This document shows, piece by piece, positions 6,240 to 13,649 of a DNA stretch of 21,528 nucleotides. The notes beneath the pieces are model-generated. The model saw nothing but the letters and a program-made list of their open reading frames with translations. It was not told where the DNA came from and did not search any database. Within the stretch, counting starts at the first letter, position 1, and every line of letters starts with the position of its first letter. The translations under genes were made by a program, and so were the position numbers. This DNA comes from Mollicutes bacterium (GTDB lineage: Bacteria > Bacillota_I > Bacilli_A > RF39 > UBA660), in assembly GCA_003560455.1 (NCBI GenBank), contig PWIL01000013.1, forward strand, positions 1 to 21,528, read 5' to 3'.

Positions 6240-7880
6240 ATGAGTAAAATAAAAATATTTAGTTTAGGTGGTCAAAATGAAGATGGTAAAAACTTATATA
6301 TCGTTGATGTTGATGAAGATATATTTGTTTTTGATGCCGGTTTAAAAAATGCCGATGATCGGATGTTAGGAATTGATTATATTATTCCTAATTTTGACTA
6401 TTTAAAAGAAAACATCAAAAGAATAAAAGGAGTCTTTATTACCCACGGTCATGATGAACACTATGGAGCACTGGCCGACATTGTTCAAGAAATACCACAA
6501 TTACCAGTTTATGCAACTGAATTTACGGCTGACATGATTAAAAACGATTTAGCAAATAACAATATAAAATTAGATAATTTAACGATTATTAAACCGCATC
6601 GGCGAATTGAATTTGGACAAAATTCAATTTTTCCAATATCATTAACCCACTCAGTTCCCGATACAGTGGGCTATGTTTTAAATACGCCAGATGGGGCGAT
6701 TGTTTATACTGGTAATTTTGTTTTTGATTCAACAATGCAAGGGTCATATTATACCGATATTGGTAAATTAGCATATATTGGGAAGCAAGGGGTTTTGTGT
6801 TTAATGACTGAATCATTATATGCTGAAAAAGTCGGTTGGACATCACCAAATCATCGAATAGCGGATATTATTAACAGTACTCTGCACAATGTGACCGGGC
6901 GGATTTTATTTAATGTATTTCAAGCTGAATTATATCGCATTCAAGAATTATTTGACGAATTAATTAAAACCAATCGTCAAGTTGTTATTGTTGGAAAAAA
7001 ACTAGAAATGATTATCAAACAAGCAATTGATAAAAAATATATTGATTTTGATAAAAAAAGAATTGGTACTATTAATGATGTTAATCAACCAGGAATTGTT
7101 TTGTTAATTTCTGATGAAAAAGAAAAACCATATTCGAATATCAATCGAATTGTTAGTGGTTTTGATAAATTTATTAAATTACAAGAAGATGATACCGTGC
7201 TATTTGCTGCGCCAATTTATGATGGTTTAGAAAAAAGAGCGACAAAAATATTTGATGAAATTGCTAAAATAGGTGCAAATCTAATTGTTACCTCAGAAAA
7301 AGATGCCAAAGAACACCATGCCTCAAGTGAAGATTTAATGTTAATGTTAAACTTAATGAAACCAAAATATTATCTGCCCGTCATTGGCGAATTTCGATCA
7401 ATGACAGCTGCTAAAGAAGTTGCCAAACAAGTGGGTATGGTTGAAGAAGATATTATTTTAAAACTAAATGGTCAAGTGACATACTTTGAAAACGGTGAAT
7501 ATAATGAAAACTATGCTAAAGTAAAAATTGATGACATTTTAATTGATGGAAAAACGGTTGGTGATGTTGGTGAATTAGTAATTAAAGATCGCGAACTGTT
7601 AAGTGAAAATGGTGTGATAGTTGTTAATGTTACTTTAGAACGATTGGCTAAAAAAATAGTTGAAGGACCGATTATTTCCAGTAAAGGATTTGTTTTTTCT
7701 AAGAAAAAAGACTTAGAAGAAGCGACTAAAATTAGTAAAGAAGTAATTTTAGAATTACAAAAACCAAATTATATAGATTATAATAAAATAAAAAATGAAA
7801 TTAGAAGTCGCTTAGGAAAATTTTTATTTAAAAAAACTGATTCAAAACCAATGATTCTAATTATAATTCAAGAAGTATGA
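6240..7880 (+). CDS. rnjB: RNase J family protein with degenerate active site (RNase J2-like)
   Basis: Metallo-beta-lactamase/beta-CASP ribonuclease family, 546 residues, full length, with the RNase J C-terminal domain (ILIDGKTVGDVGELVIKDRELLS...GPIISSKGFV and the PMI.III.EV end). The family start is clear (SLGGQNEDGKNLYIV, then FDAGL and MLGIDYIIP). The metal site is eroded. The HxHxDH motif reads HGHDEH (69-74), with Glu where the Asp should be. The HTGDF Asp is Asn159 (YTGNF). The beta-CASP HVSGH motif keeps only its last His (H360), and the PVHGEYR His is Ile382. The usual G-S-Q-G-E-P and SSPIPGNE motifs are also replaced. In Bacillus, J2 is the weakly active partner of J1. This copy looks like a structural or RNA-binding partner rather than the main nuclease, so an active RNase J1 should be encoded elsewhere. 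The ribosome binding site is AGGAGAG; the stop is TGA. Confidence 0.85.
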   Translation: MSKIKIFSLGGQNEDGKNLYIVDVDEDIFVFDAGLKNADDRMLGIDYIIPNFDYLKENIKRIKGVFITHGHDEHYGALADIVQEIPQLPVYATEFTADMIKNDLANNNIKLDNLTIIKPHRRIEFGQNSIFPISLTHSVPDTVGYVLNTPDGAIVYTGNFVFDSTMQGSYYTDIGKLAYIGKQGVLCLMTESLYAEKVGWTSPNHRIADIINSTLHNVTGRILFNVFQAELYRIQELFDELIKTNRQVVIVGKKLEMIIKQAIDKKYIDFDKKRIGTINDVNQPGIVLLISDEKEKPYSNINRIVSGFDKFIKLQEDDTVLFAAPIYDGLEKRATKIFDEIAKIGANLIVTSEKDAKEHHASSEDLMLMLNLMKPKYYLPVIGEFRSMTAAKEVAKQVGMVEEDIILKLNGQVTYFENGEYNENYAKVKIDDILIDGKTVGDVGELVIKDRELLSENGVIVVNVTLERLAKKIVEGPIISSKGFVFSKKKDLEEATKISKEVILELQKPNYIDYNKIKNEIRSRLGKFLFKKTDSKPMILIIIQEV

Positions 7881-7892
7881 TTAGGGGATAAT

Positions 7893-9308
7893 ATGCAAAA
7901 ACCAAATTTAACAAAGGCCAAAAAAAGAACCAATGAACAATCAATGATTATTGATTGTTTTAATCGTGAAATAGAAAAAATTGGTCAAAATAAAACTTAT
8001 TTTATTAAAACCTATGGTTGTCAAATGAATGAACATGATACTGAAAAAATGCAAGCCATTTTAGAAAATCTAGGATTTTCTGAAGCAAAAATAATGGAAG
8101 AAGCTAATCTTATTTTATTAAATACTTGTTCAATTAGAGAAAATGCTAATAACAAAGTATTTGGGATGGTCGGACGGTTAAAAAAAATAAAAGAAGCAAA
8201 CCCGAATGTTATTTTAGGTCTTTGTGGTTGTATGGCGCAAGAAGAAGTGGTCGTTGAAAAAATATTAAACACCTATCCTTGGTTAGATTTAGTTTTTGGA
8301 ACGCATAATTTTTCAGACCTACCTAAGTTATTAAAAACCCAAATGTTAAATAAAGAAATGTTAGTCGAGGTGTATAGCAAAGAAGGCGAAATATATGAGG
8401 GATTACCAGTCAAAAGAAAATATCAGCATAAAGCTTGGGTTAACATTATGTATGGCTGTGATAAATTTTGCACATACTGTATTGTTCCTTATACAAGAGG
8501 TAAACAACGAAGTCGGTTAAAAAAAGATATTTTAAATGAAGTTAATGATTTAAAAAATAAGGGCGTCTTAGAAATAACTTTGCTTGGCCAAAATGTTAAT
8601 GCTTATGGCAAAGATTTAAAAGATGATTATGCTTTTATTGATTTATTAACTGATATCGCTAAAACTAATATTCCCCGAATTCGTTTTATGACTAGTCATC
8701 CTTGGGATTTTGATGAAAACATGATTGATGTTTTTAAAAAATATTCCAATTTAACGCCCCATATTCACCTGCCCATCCAATCAGGGTCTGATCGTATTTT
8801 AAAATTAATGGGTCGTAATTATACAAAAGAAGCTTATATTAATTTATATCAAAAATTAAAAACAATACCGAATATGCACATTTCAACTGATATTATTGTT
8901 GGTTTTCCTGGTGAAAGTGATTTAGATTTTCAAGAAACATTGGCGGTTGTTGAAAAGTGTCAATTTGACTATGCCTTTACATTTATCTTTTCTAAAAGAA
9001 CCGGAACCCCAGCGGCTAAAATGCGTGATGATGTTTTATTTAAAACCAAACAAGAGCGGCTACAAACTTTAAATCGGGCGATTGAAAAATATTGTTTAAA
9101 ATCAAATCAAAAATTTTTAAACCAAATTATTCCGGTCTTAATCGATGATGTTAGTGAAAAAGATAAGCAAGTATTAACGGGCTATAGCAATACAATGAAA
9201 CGCGTTAATTTAAAAGGAGATAAAAAATTAATTGGTCAAATAGTCCCCGTTAAAATAACCGAAGTAAAAACTTGGAGTTTATTTGGCGAAGTAGTCGAAA
9301 GAAATTAA
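7893..9308 (+). CDS. miaB: tRNA-2-methylthio-N6-dimethylallyladenosine synthase MiaB
   Basis: Radical SAM methylthiotransferase that adds the 2-methylthio group to i6A37 of tRNAs reading UNN codons. It has 471 residues. The N-terminal UPF0004 domain carries its cluster ligands C43 (KTYGCQMNEHD), C79 (LNTCSIRENA) and C113 (CGCMAQ). The radical SAM domain has CDKFCTYC (C189, C193, C196). The substrate-barrel motifs GQNVNAYG, LPIQSGSDRILKLMGRNYT and DIIVGFPGE are intact, and a C-terminal TRAM domain (about 400-468) ends the protein. QMNEHD and RENA distinguish MiaB from MtaB/RimO. The start ATG 7893 has AGGGG upstream, 12 nt after the TGA of the RNase J gene, so the two are probably co-transcribed. 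A terminator overlaps its stop. Confidence 0.95.
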   Translation: MQKPNLTKAKKRTNEQSMIIDCFNREIEKIGQNKTYFIKTYGCQMNEHDTEKMQAILENLGFSEAKIMEEANLILLNTCSIRENANNKVFGMVGRLKKIKEANPNVILGLCGCMAQEEVVVEKILNTYPWLDLVFGTHNFSDLPKLLKTQMLNKEMLVEVYSKEGEIYEGLPVKRKYQHKAWVNIMYGCDKFCTYCIVPYTRGKQRSRLKKDILNEVNDLKNKGVLEITLLGQNVNAYGKDLKDDYAFIDLLTDIAKTNIPRIRFMTSHPWDFDENMIDVFKKYSNLTPHIHLPIQSGSDRILKLMGRNYTKEAYINLYQKLKTIPNMHISTDIIVGFPGESDLDFQETLAVVEKCQFDYAFTFIFSKRTGTPAAKMRDDVLFKTKQERLQTLNRAIEKYCLKSNQKFLNQIIPVLIDDVSEKDKQVLTGYSNTMKRVNLKGDKKLIGQIVPVKITEVKTWSLFGEVVERN

Positions 9309-9323
9309 TCTAATTTCTTTTTT
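9298..9323 (+). terminator. Rho-independent terminator at the end of miaB
   Basis: AAAGAAATTA (9298-9307) pairs perfectly with TAATTTCTTT (9311-9320) over a 3-nt loop and runs into six T (9318-9323). The stem is AT-rich and includes most of the miaB stop codon (9306-9308). Confidence 0.6.
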
Positions 9324-9324
9324 A

Positions 9325-9353
9325 TTGCTTTTTTAAAATAATCATGATAAAGT
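9325..9353 (+). promoter_or_regulatory. Possible promoter of the LRR protein gene
   Basis: TTGCTT (9325-9330) starts 2 nt after the miaB terminator. After a 17-bp spacer comes TAAAGT (9348-9353), with an extended TGn at 9345-9347. The hexamers are imperfect, but spacing and placement match other junctions in the window. Confidence 0.4.
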
Positions 9354-9377
9354 AAACTTTAATTTTAGGGGGAAGCA

Positions 9378-11459
9378 ATGGAAAAAAACGTTGATTTAAT
9401 TAAGATAAAAAAACATTATGGTGGAAAAATGATGCATTTTTGTCGCGCCCAATTTCCGACCTTACTTGAACAACCAAACCTCTTATTTGAAACTATTCAA
9501 AATAATTTCACCAGTAATAAAAGTTTATATGAGGATTTAGATGTTTATGGTCGATTAGGGGAATTTAAAGATTATATTTATAATTCAGCAATAGTTCAGC
9601 CAAAAGAAATTGCACCAGAAATTGCTGATCCAAAGCAATTATTAGCCGAAGCTGGTTATGATTTATATGAATGTCAGACTGAAGAAGAAATTCAAAAGTT
9701 TAAAAAATATTATCATAAACATGAACAATTATGTACTTTTCAAGGGAATAGGTTAAATCGTTGTCATGTTTATTTTGCCGTTAAAAAAAATGTTGATGCA
9801 ATTAAAAGAAGTGATTTTACTAATCCCGAAAGACAAGATGAATATGGTACTTCAGTTATTAGTATTCAATTTACTAAAGATGAGAGTCACACTTTATCAA
9901 TTAAAAATCGGTACAATCATCATGTTAATAATCCTGATGCCACATTTTCCAATAATTTAGATAATATAAATAAAGGTTTAACCGATAGTTTTGCAAAACA
10001 TTATGGCATGGAACAACAATTTGTAAATGATTTTGATCTTACAAATTATGTTAAAGCAAATGATGGCAAATATTATAAATATAATTATGAAATTAATAAT
10101 ATATATTACTGTCCTAATAATATAATAATTGATAATTTTAAAGTCAAAAAATTATCCAAAGATAAATATTTATTAGTTGATTATTTTATTTGTGATTTAG
10201 AAAAAAAACAATTTTATTATTATGATGAAAATATTATTGATTCATTTCTTGATTGTTTACCAGAAATAGAAAAAATAGAAATAGAAAAACAAAAAGATCA
10301 AAGTAAACAAATAAATTTATTTTCTAAAACAATCAAAAACATAACAATCAATGTTGAAAAAAACAATAAAATTATCGGTTATCAAAATCCCGATTTAAAA
10401 GAAATAAAAAGAGCTTTTCTTCGTTATAATAGAGTTTTAAAAAGCATTTCTTTACCTAATTTAGAAAAGATAGCTAATAATTTCCTTTACAAAAATCAGG
10501 CATTAAAAAGCATTTCTTTACCTAACTTAAAAGTAATCGGTTCTAACTTTCTATATGAAAATAAAAATCTAGAGAAATTTTATTTGCCAATGGTTCAAAA
10601 AATAGGTAATTATTTTTTAAATCATAATCATGATGTAACGGTCGTAGCATTACCTAATGTTGGGGAAATAGGTAAATGTTTTTTATATGGTAATTATCAT
10701 ACAACCACAGTTGCCATGCCAAAACTAGAAAAAGTAAAAAGCTATTTTATGAATTTTAATAATAAATTAGAAAAGTTATCACTACCAAATGCAATTGAAA
10801 TTGAAAATAGTTTTTTAACCCATAATCAAAAATTAAATAGTTTTTTTGCTCCTAAATTAGAGCAAGTCGGCAACTCTTTTTTGACTAGTAATAAAGATTT
10901 AACATCTTTGTTTTTACCTGATTTAAAAAAAATTGGGATGAGTTTTTTAAGTTCCAATGAAAAATTAGCATCTTTTATTGCTCCTAATTTAGAATCAATT
11001 GACCAAGATTTTTTAACCAGAAATCAAGAACTAATCAACCTCCACCTGCCCAATTTAAAAATAATAGGGGGTTGTTTTCTTAGTCAAAATGAAAATTTAG
11101 AAAGTTTTGAAGCGCCAAATTTGCAAGCAATGCCATTTTATTTTTTAGCAGAAAATAAAAAACTAAAACATTTAGACTGTCAACAAGTAGAAGAAATTGC
11201 TGATCATTGTTTATCAAGAAATACTGATTTAGCGACTTTATCAATACCCAAAGTAAAAAAAATAGGCGACCGCTTTTTAGCTCAAAATAACACTTTAACA
11301 GAAGTGTCATTGCCAAATTTAGAACAAGTGGATGAATGTTTTTTTCATCAGAATGCTTCTTTAACTGATTTATATGTGCCTAATTTAGAAAAAATGGATG
11401 ACTCATGTTTATCCAATAACCCAAATTTCCGACAAAAAACAATTATTAAAAAACGTTAA
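9378..11459 (+). CDS. Cytoplasmic leucine-rich-repeat protein with unknown N-terminal domain
   Basis: A 693-residue protein with no signal peptide or membrane segment. Residues 1-330 form a non-repeat region. It includes a stretch rich in Asn, His, Asp and Arg (about 125-205: RLNRCHVYFAVKKNVD, DEYGTSVISIQF, SIKNRYNHHVNNPDATF, NNLDNI) that looks like a conserved, possibly catalytic or binding domain I cannot name. A second part (about 230-300) is Tyr/Asp-rich. Residues 337-688 are 16 consecutive repeats of exactly 22 residues, consensus LPNLEKIG--FL--N--L-SL, related to BspA-type (LRR_5) repeats, which are usually 23 long. The C-terminus is basic. The start ATG 9378 has AGGGGG 5-10 nt upstream. 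It is transcribed alone, between the miaB terminator and its own terminator. Function is unknown; a protein-binding scaffold is the natural reading of the repeats. Confidence 0.85.
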   Translation: MEKNVDLIKIKKHYGGKMMHFCRAQFPTLLEQPNLLFETIQNNFTSNKSLYEDLDVYGRLGEFKDYIYNSAIVQPKEIAPEIADPKQLLAEAGYDLYECQTEEEIQKFKKYYHKHEQLCTFQGNRLNRCHVYFAVKKNVDAIKRSDFTNPERQDEYGTSVISIQFTKDESHTLSIKNRYNHHVNNPDATFSNNLDNINKGLTDSFAKHYGMEQQFVNDFDLTNYVKANDGKYYKYNYEINNIYYCPNNIIIDNFKVKKLSKDKYLLVDYFICDLEKKQFYYYDENIIDSFLDCLPEIEKIEIEKQKDQSKQINLFSKTIKNITINVEKNNKIIGYQNPDLKEIKRAFLRYNRVLKSISLPNLEKIANNFLYKNQALKSISLPNLKVIGSNFLYENKNLEKFYLPMVQKIGNYFLNHNHDVTVVALPNVGEIGKCFLYGNYHTTTVAMPKLEKVKSYFMNFNNKLEKLSLPNAIEIENSFLTHNQKLNSFFAPKLEQVGNSFLTSNKDLTSLFLPDLKKIGMSFLSSNEKLASFIAPNLESIDQDFLTRNQELINLHLPNLKIIGGCFLSQNENLESFEAPNLQAMPFYFLAENKKLKHLDCQQVEEIADHCLSRNTDLATLSIPKVKKIGDRFLAQNNTLTEVSLPNLEQVDECFFHQNASLTDLYVPNLEKMDDSCLSNNPNFRQKTIIKKR
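10386..11441 (+). repeat. Sixteen in-frame 66-bp (22-residue) LRR repeats
   Basis: Start positions of the units (residues 337, 359, 381 and so on to 667) are spaced exactly 22 residues apart without a single insertion or deletion. The DNA copies have diverged, so this is an old protein repeat, not a fresh DNA expansion. From residue 469 to 579 the first residue alternates Leu, Ala, Leu, Ala, Leu, Ala, suggesting growth by 44-residue pairs. Confidence 0.85.
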
Positions 11460-11470
11460 ATTTAAATTAG

Positions 11471-11510
11471 AAAAAACAAGTCAACCAATTTGTGTTGACA
11501 AGGTTTTTTT
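11471..11510 (+). terminator. Rho-independent terminator after the LRR gene
   Basis: GTCAAC (11480-11485) pairs with GTTGAC (11494-11499). An AA/AA internal loop and an A-rich/T-rich outer stem follow, ending in seven T (11504-11510). The right arm also contains the -35 of the rpsP promoter. Confidence 0.75.
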
Positions 11511-11523
11511 ATTATGTTAACAT
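11495..11523 (+). promoter_or_regulatory. Promoter of rpsP
   Basis: A consensus TTGACA (11495-11500) lies inside the right arm of the preceding terminator. After a 17-bp spacer comes the extended -10 TGtTAACAT (11515-11523). The predicted leader is about 17 nt and contains GGAGGA. Confidence 0.65.
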
Positions 11524-11546
11524 TACTATTGAATGGAGGAAACAAA

Positions 11547-11819
11547 ATGGCAGTAAAATTAAGATTAAAAAGATTTGGTGCAAAGGGGAAGCCTTTTTAT
11601 CGAATTGTAGCGGCAGATGCACGCAGTCCCCGTGATGGTCGTTTTATCGAAAATGTTGGCACTTACAATCCAGTTACAGATCCCGCTGAAATTACAATTA
11701 ATGAGGAAATTGCTTTAAAATGGTTAAAAGATGGTGCTCAACCAACTAATACAGTTCGTAGCTTATTAAGTAAAAAAGGTGTAATGCAAAAATTTCATGA
11801 AATGAAAAAGGATAAATAA
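11547..11819 (+). CDS. rpsP: 30S ribosomal protein S16
   Basis: Ribosomal protein bS16 of the 30S subunit, 90 residues, full length. The opening MAVKLRLKRFGAKGKPFYRI, the block ADARSPRDGRFIENVGTYNP and the WLKDGAQPTNTVRSLLSKKG segment are diagnostic. The frame is open from an ATG at 11514, but the family start and the Shine-Dalgarno GGAGGA (11535-11540) fix the start at ATG 11547. The khpA ATG follows directly after the stop codon, so both genes are co-transcribed, as in most Bacillota. Confidence 0.97.
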   Translation: MAVKLRLKRFGAKGKPFYRIVAADARSPRDGRFIENVGTYNPVTDPAEITINEEIALKWLKDGAQPTNTVRSLLSKKGVMQKFHEMKKDK

Positions 11820-12062
11820 ATGGATTTATTAGCATTAACCGAGTATTTAGTTAAAAAAATTGTTAGTGATCCAGAAACAGTTTCAATTAAACAATTTGAA
11901 GAAGATGATGAAATAATTATTGAAGTATTAGTTGACGAAAAAGATATGGGACAAGTAATTGGAAAAAGTGGTCGTGTTGCCAAAGCAATTAAAACAATTG
12001 TTTTAGCAGCTGCTTATCAAAAAGTAGACAAAAAAATTAATATCAATATCGATTCAATGTAA
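11820..12062 (+). CDS. khpA: KH-domain RNA-binding protein KhpA (YlqC)
   Basis: Small single-KH RNA-binding protein, 80 residues, normal length. The GxxG loop is GKSG (48-51) in VIGKSGRVAKAIKTI, preceded by the family's opening helix (LTEYLVKKIVSDPE) and the IEVLVDEKDMG strand. In Gram-positive bacteria KhpA pairs with KhpB and influences cell size and many RNAs. The ATG directly abuts the rpsP stop with no spacer; AAAAAGGA within the rpsP end can serve as ribosome binding site. The usual next genes rimM and trmD are absent, and a strong terminator overlaps the stop codon. Confidence 0.93.
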   Translation: MDLLALTEYLVKKIVSDPETVSIKQFEEDDEIIIEVLVDEKDMGQVIGKSGRVAKAIKTIVLAAAYQKVDKKININIDSM

Positions 12063-12077
12063 TCGATATTTTTTTTT
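12045..12077 (+). terminator. Rho-independent terminator overlapping the khpA stop
   Basis: AATATCGATT (12045-12054) pairs perfectly with AATCGATATT (12061-12070) over a 6-nt loop, followed by a T-run to 12077. The khpA TAA (12060-12062) lies at the loop/right-arm boundary. Confidence 0.85.
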
Positions 12078-12091
12078 ATTTATGCTAAAAT
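12063..12091 (+). promoter_or_regulatory. Promoter of the thymidylate synthase-like gene
   Basis: TCGATA (12063-12068, four of six -35 matches) is embedded in the terminator's right arm. A 17-bp spacer and the extended -10 TGcTAAAAT (12083-12091) follow. The -10 ends 17 nt before the ATG at 12109. Confidence 0.5.
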
Positions 12092-12108
12092 TAAAAAGAG
12101 GCGATAAA

Positions 12109-13572
12109 ATGAAATTATATCAAAAAGAAAAATACCAAGTATTAACTGGTAGTGGCAAAAATATTGCTGTTTGTACTGTTTGGAACGAAGCAAATCAATT
12201 TTTTAATTATCAAGATATTCAAAATAAAGTTGCTTTAGTGGGTACTTTATATAGTCGACAAGGCGTTAATATAATTTTAAGAAATTTAGCTCTAAATCCG
12301 CAAATAAATAAATTATATGTTTGGGGCTATGGGAAACTATCGCAAACTGAATTTGGTGAAATGGGCAAAAAGGGTTTATTGGCACTTTGGCAAGGTGAAG
12401 ATATTTCCTTACCCCCAGAATTTGATCTTAAAATAATTAAAAAAATAATTAATAATGTAGAATTAATTGATGTTAGTCATTTAAGTATTTCAGAATTATA
12501 TGAAGAATTGAAAAAAGAAAAGCCAACTACCAAAACATATATGAAACCAGTTTCGTTTCCCGAACCAAAAAAACTAAACGATGTTTTTTTCCCATCCGAA
12601 GAAGTAGGCTTTTTAGTTCGCGGAGAAAGCATTTTAGAAACTTGGCTGCGGGTAGTTGATCGGATTATGCGTTACGGCATTATTAAAGGAACGCAATATG
12701 GTTATCAACAACGGGAATTAATTGGCTTTAATTGGGTCAGTAATGAAAATCCCGATCAATTTGATTTATCTCTAGCTAATGATTGGCCACATCTCTTAAA
12801 AAAACAAACCGGCGTGATTGAAAAAGATATTTTTGAATATTGTGATGTTTTTTTAAGCAAGGAAAAACAACCTGGAATCTCTTATACTTATGGTAACCGG
12901 TTAATGGATTATCCACTCCATGATCAAAGTTTTGATCAAATTGAAGAAATTATTATAAAACAAATTCAAAATTCTCCTGATTCAAGAAGAGCAGTAGCAA
13001 CTACTCTAATTCCCAAAATTGATGCCTTTTCTTCCGAGCCCCCTTGTATTACGCAAGTACAAGCTTTACAAAGTAATGGCAAATTACATTTTTTAGTCAC
13101 CGCTAGAAGTCATGATATTTTTAAAGCCGCATTACCAAATGCATATGGACTGAGAATTTTACAAAAAAAAATAACCGATAAATTAGGCTTTGAATTGGGC
13201 TATTTACAAATTAGTTCGCAATCAGCACATATTTATGAACAAGATTTTGAAGAGGCGCTTAAATTGGTAAAATGTCATTATTGGGAAAGAAAAGCACCTG
13301 AATTTGATGAAGAAAAAGATAAAGATAAAAGAGGTTATTTTGTAATCAGTGTTAATCAACAAATTGAAATTGTTTTTAATGATCATCAAGGAAGAGAACT
13401 TTTTAGTGAACAAGGTAGAACTGCAAATGAAATAATTAATCGATTAGCTCATCTACAATTAATTAATAAATTAGATCATGCATTGTATTTAGGAAAAGAA
13501 TTACAAAAAGCAGAAATTGCTTTAAAAAAAGGTTGGATATATCAGCAAGATCAAGAATTAATTGAAAATTAA
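12109..13572 (+). CDS. Archaeal-type thymidylate synthase-like protein with N-terminal DUF4346/MtrA-like domain
   Basis: A 487-residue multidomain protein. Residues about 15-95 (KNIAVCTVW..., VALVGTLYSRQGVNIILRNLALNP, KLYVWGYGKLSQTE) match the DUF4346 / methyltransferase-subunit-A-like domain. Residues about 165-390 are a ThyA-fold domain of the methanogen-type family. The dUMP-phosphate Arg pair is R293-R294 (DSRRAVA). The nucleophile is C313 in PPC, followed by Ile instead of the usual His. RSHDIF (333-338) matches RSxDxF, N344 fits the dUMP-selecting Asn, and H375/Y377 match HIY. A conserved C-terminal extension (about 405-485) ends HALYLGKELQKAEIAL. It likely makes dTMP or a related C5-modified pyrimidine nucleotide; the methyl donor is uncertain. 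I prefer ATG 12109, which has AGAGGCG upstream, over the in-frame ATG 12082, which falls in the -10 region. Confidence 0.8.
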   Translation: MKLYQKEKYQVLTGSGKNIAVCTVWNEANQFFNYQDIQNKVALVGTLYSRQGVNIILRNLALNPQINKLYVWGYGKLSQTEFGEMGKKGLLALWQGEDISLPPEFDLKIIKKIINNVELIDVSHLSISELYEELKKEKPTTKTYMKPVSFPEPKKLNDVFFPSEEVGFLVRGESILETWLRVVDRIMRYGIIKGTQYGYQQRELIGFNWVSNENPDQFDLSLANDWPHLLKKQTGVIEKDIFEYCDVFLSKEKQPGISYTYGNRLMDYPLHDQSFDQIEEIIIKQIQNSPDSRRAVATTLIPKIDAFSSEPPCITQVQALQSNGKLHFLVTARSHDIFKAALPNAYGLRILQKKITDKLGFELGYLQISSQSAHIYEQDFEEALKLVKCHYWERKAPEFDEEKDKDKRGYFVISVNQQIEIVFNDHQGRELFSEQGRTANEIINRLAHLQLINKLDHALYLGKELQKAEIALKKGWIYQQDQELIEN

Positions 13573-13580
13573 TTCTTTTT
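13553..13580 (+). terminator. Rho-independent terminator overlapping the 3' end of the ThyA-like gene
   Basis: A 9-bp perfect stem, GAATTAATT (13555-13563) with AATTAATTC (13567-13575), extendable by two A-T pairs, has a 3-nt loop and a run of T to 13580. The stop TAA (13570-13572) lies in the right arm. The low-GC stem makes it a weak terminator. Confidence 0.55.
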
Positions 13581-13583
13581 CAA

Positions 13584-13612
13584 TTGTCCCCAAGGTTTTA
13601 ATATGCTATAAT
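13584..13612 (+). promoter_or_regulatory. Promoter of yqeG-yqeH
   Basis: TTGTCC (13584-13589), a 17-bp spacer and a perfect extended -10 TGcTATAAT (13604-13612). The -35 starts 4 nt after the preceding terminator's T-run. Confidence 0.7.
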
Positions 13613-13649
13613 AAAAAAAATTAAGCAATTTAAAGTGAGGAGTGAGGGA

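Noticed and set aside
10386..11441. 66-bp periodicity as a possible CRISPR or DNA satellite array
   Set aside because: The copies are diverged at DNA level and keep one reading frame with a clear LRR consensus; it is a protein repeat.
11514..11546. Eleven extra N-terminal codons on rpsP
   Set aside because: They cover the promoter -10 and Shine-Dalgarno; the S16 family starts at MAVKLRLKR.
12082..12108. Upstream ATG for the ThyA-like gene
   Set aside because: It lies within the predicted -10 region, directly after the terminator T-run, and has no ribosome binding site; ATG 12109 has one.
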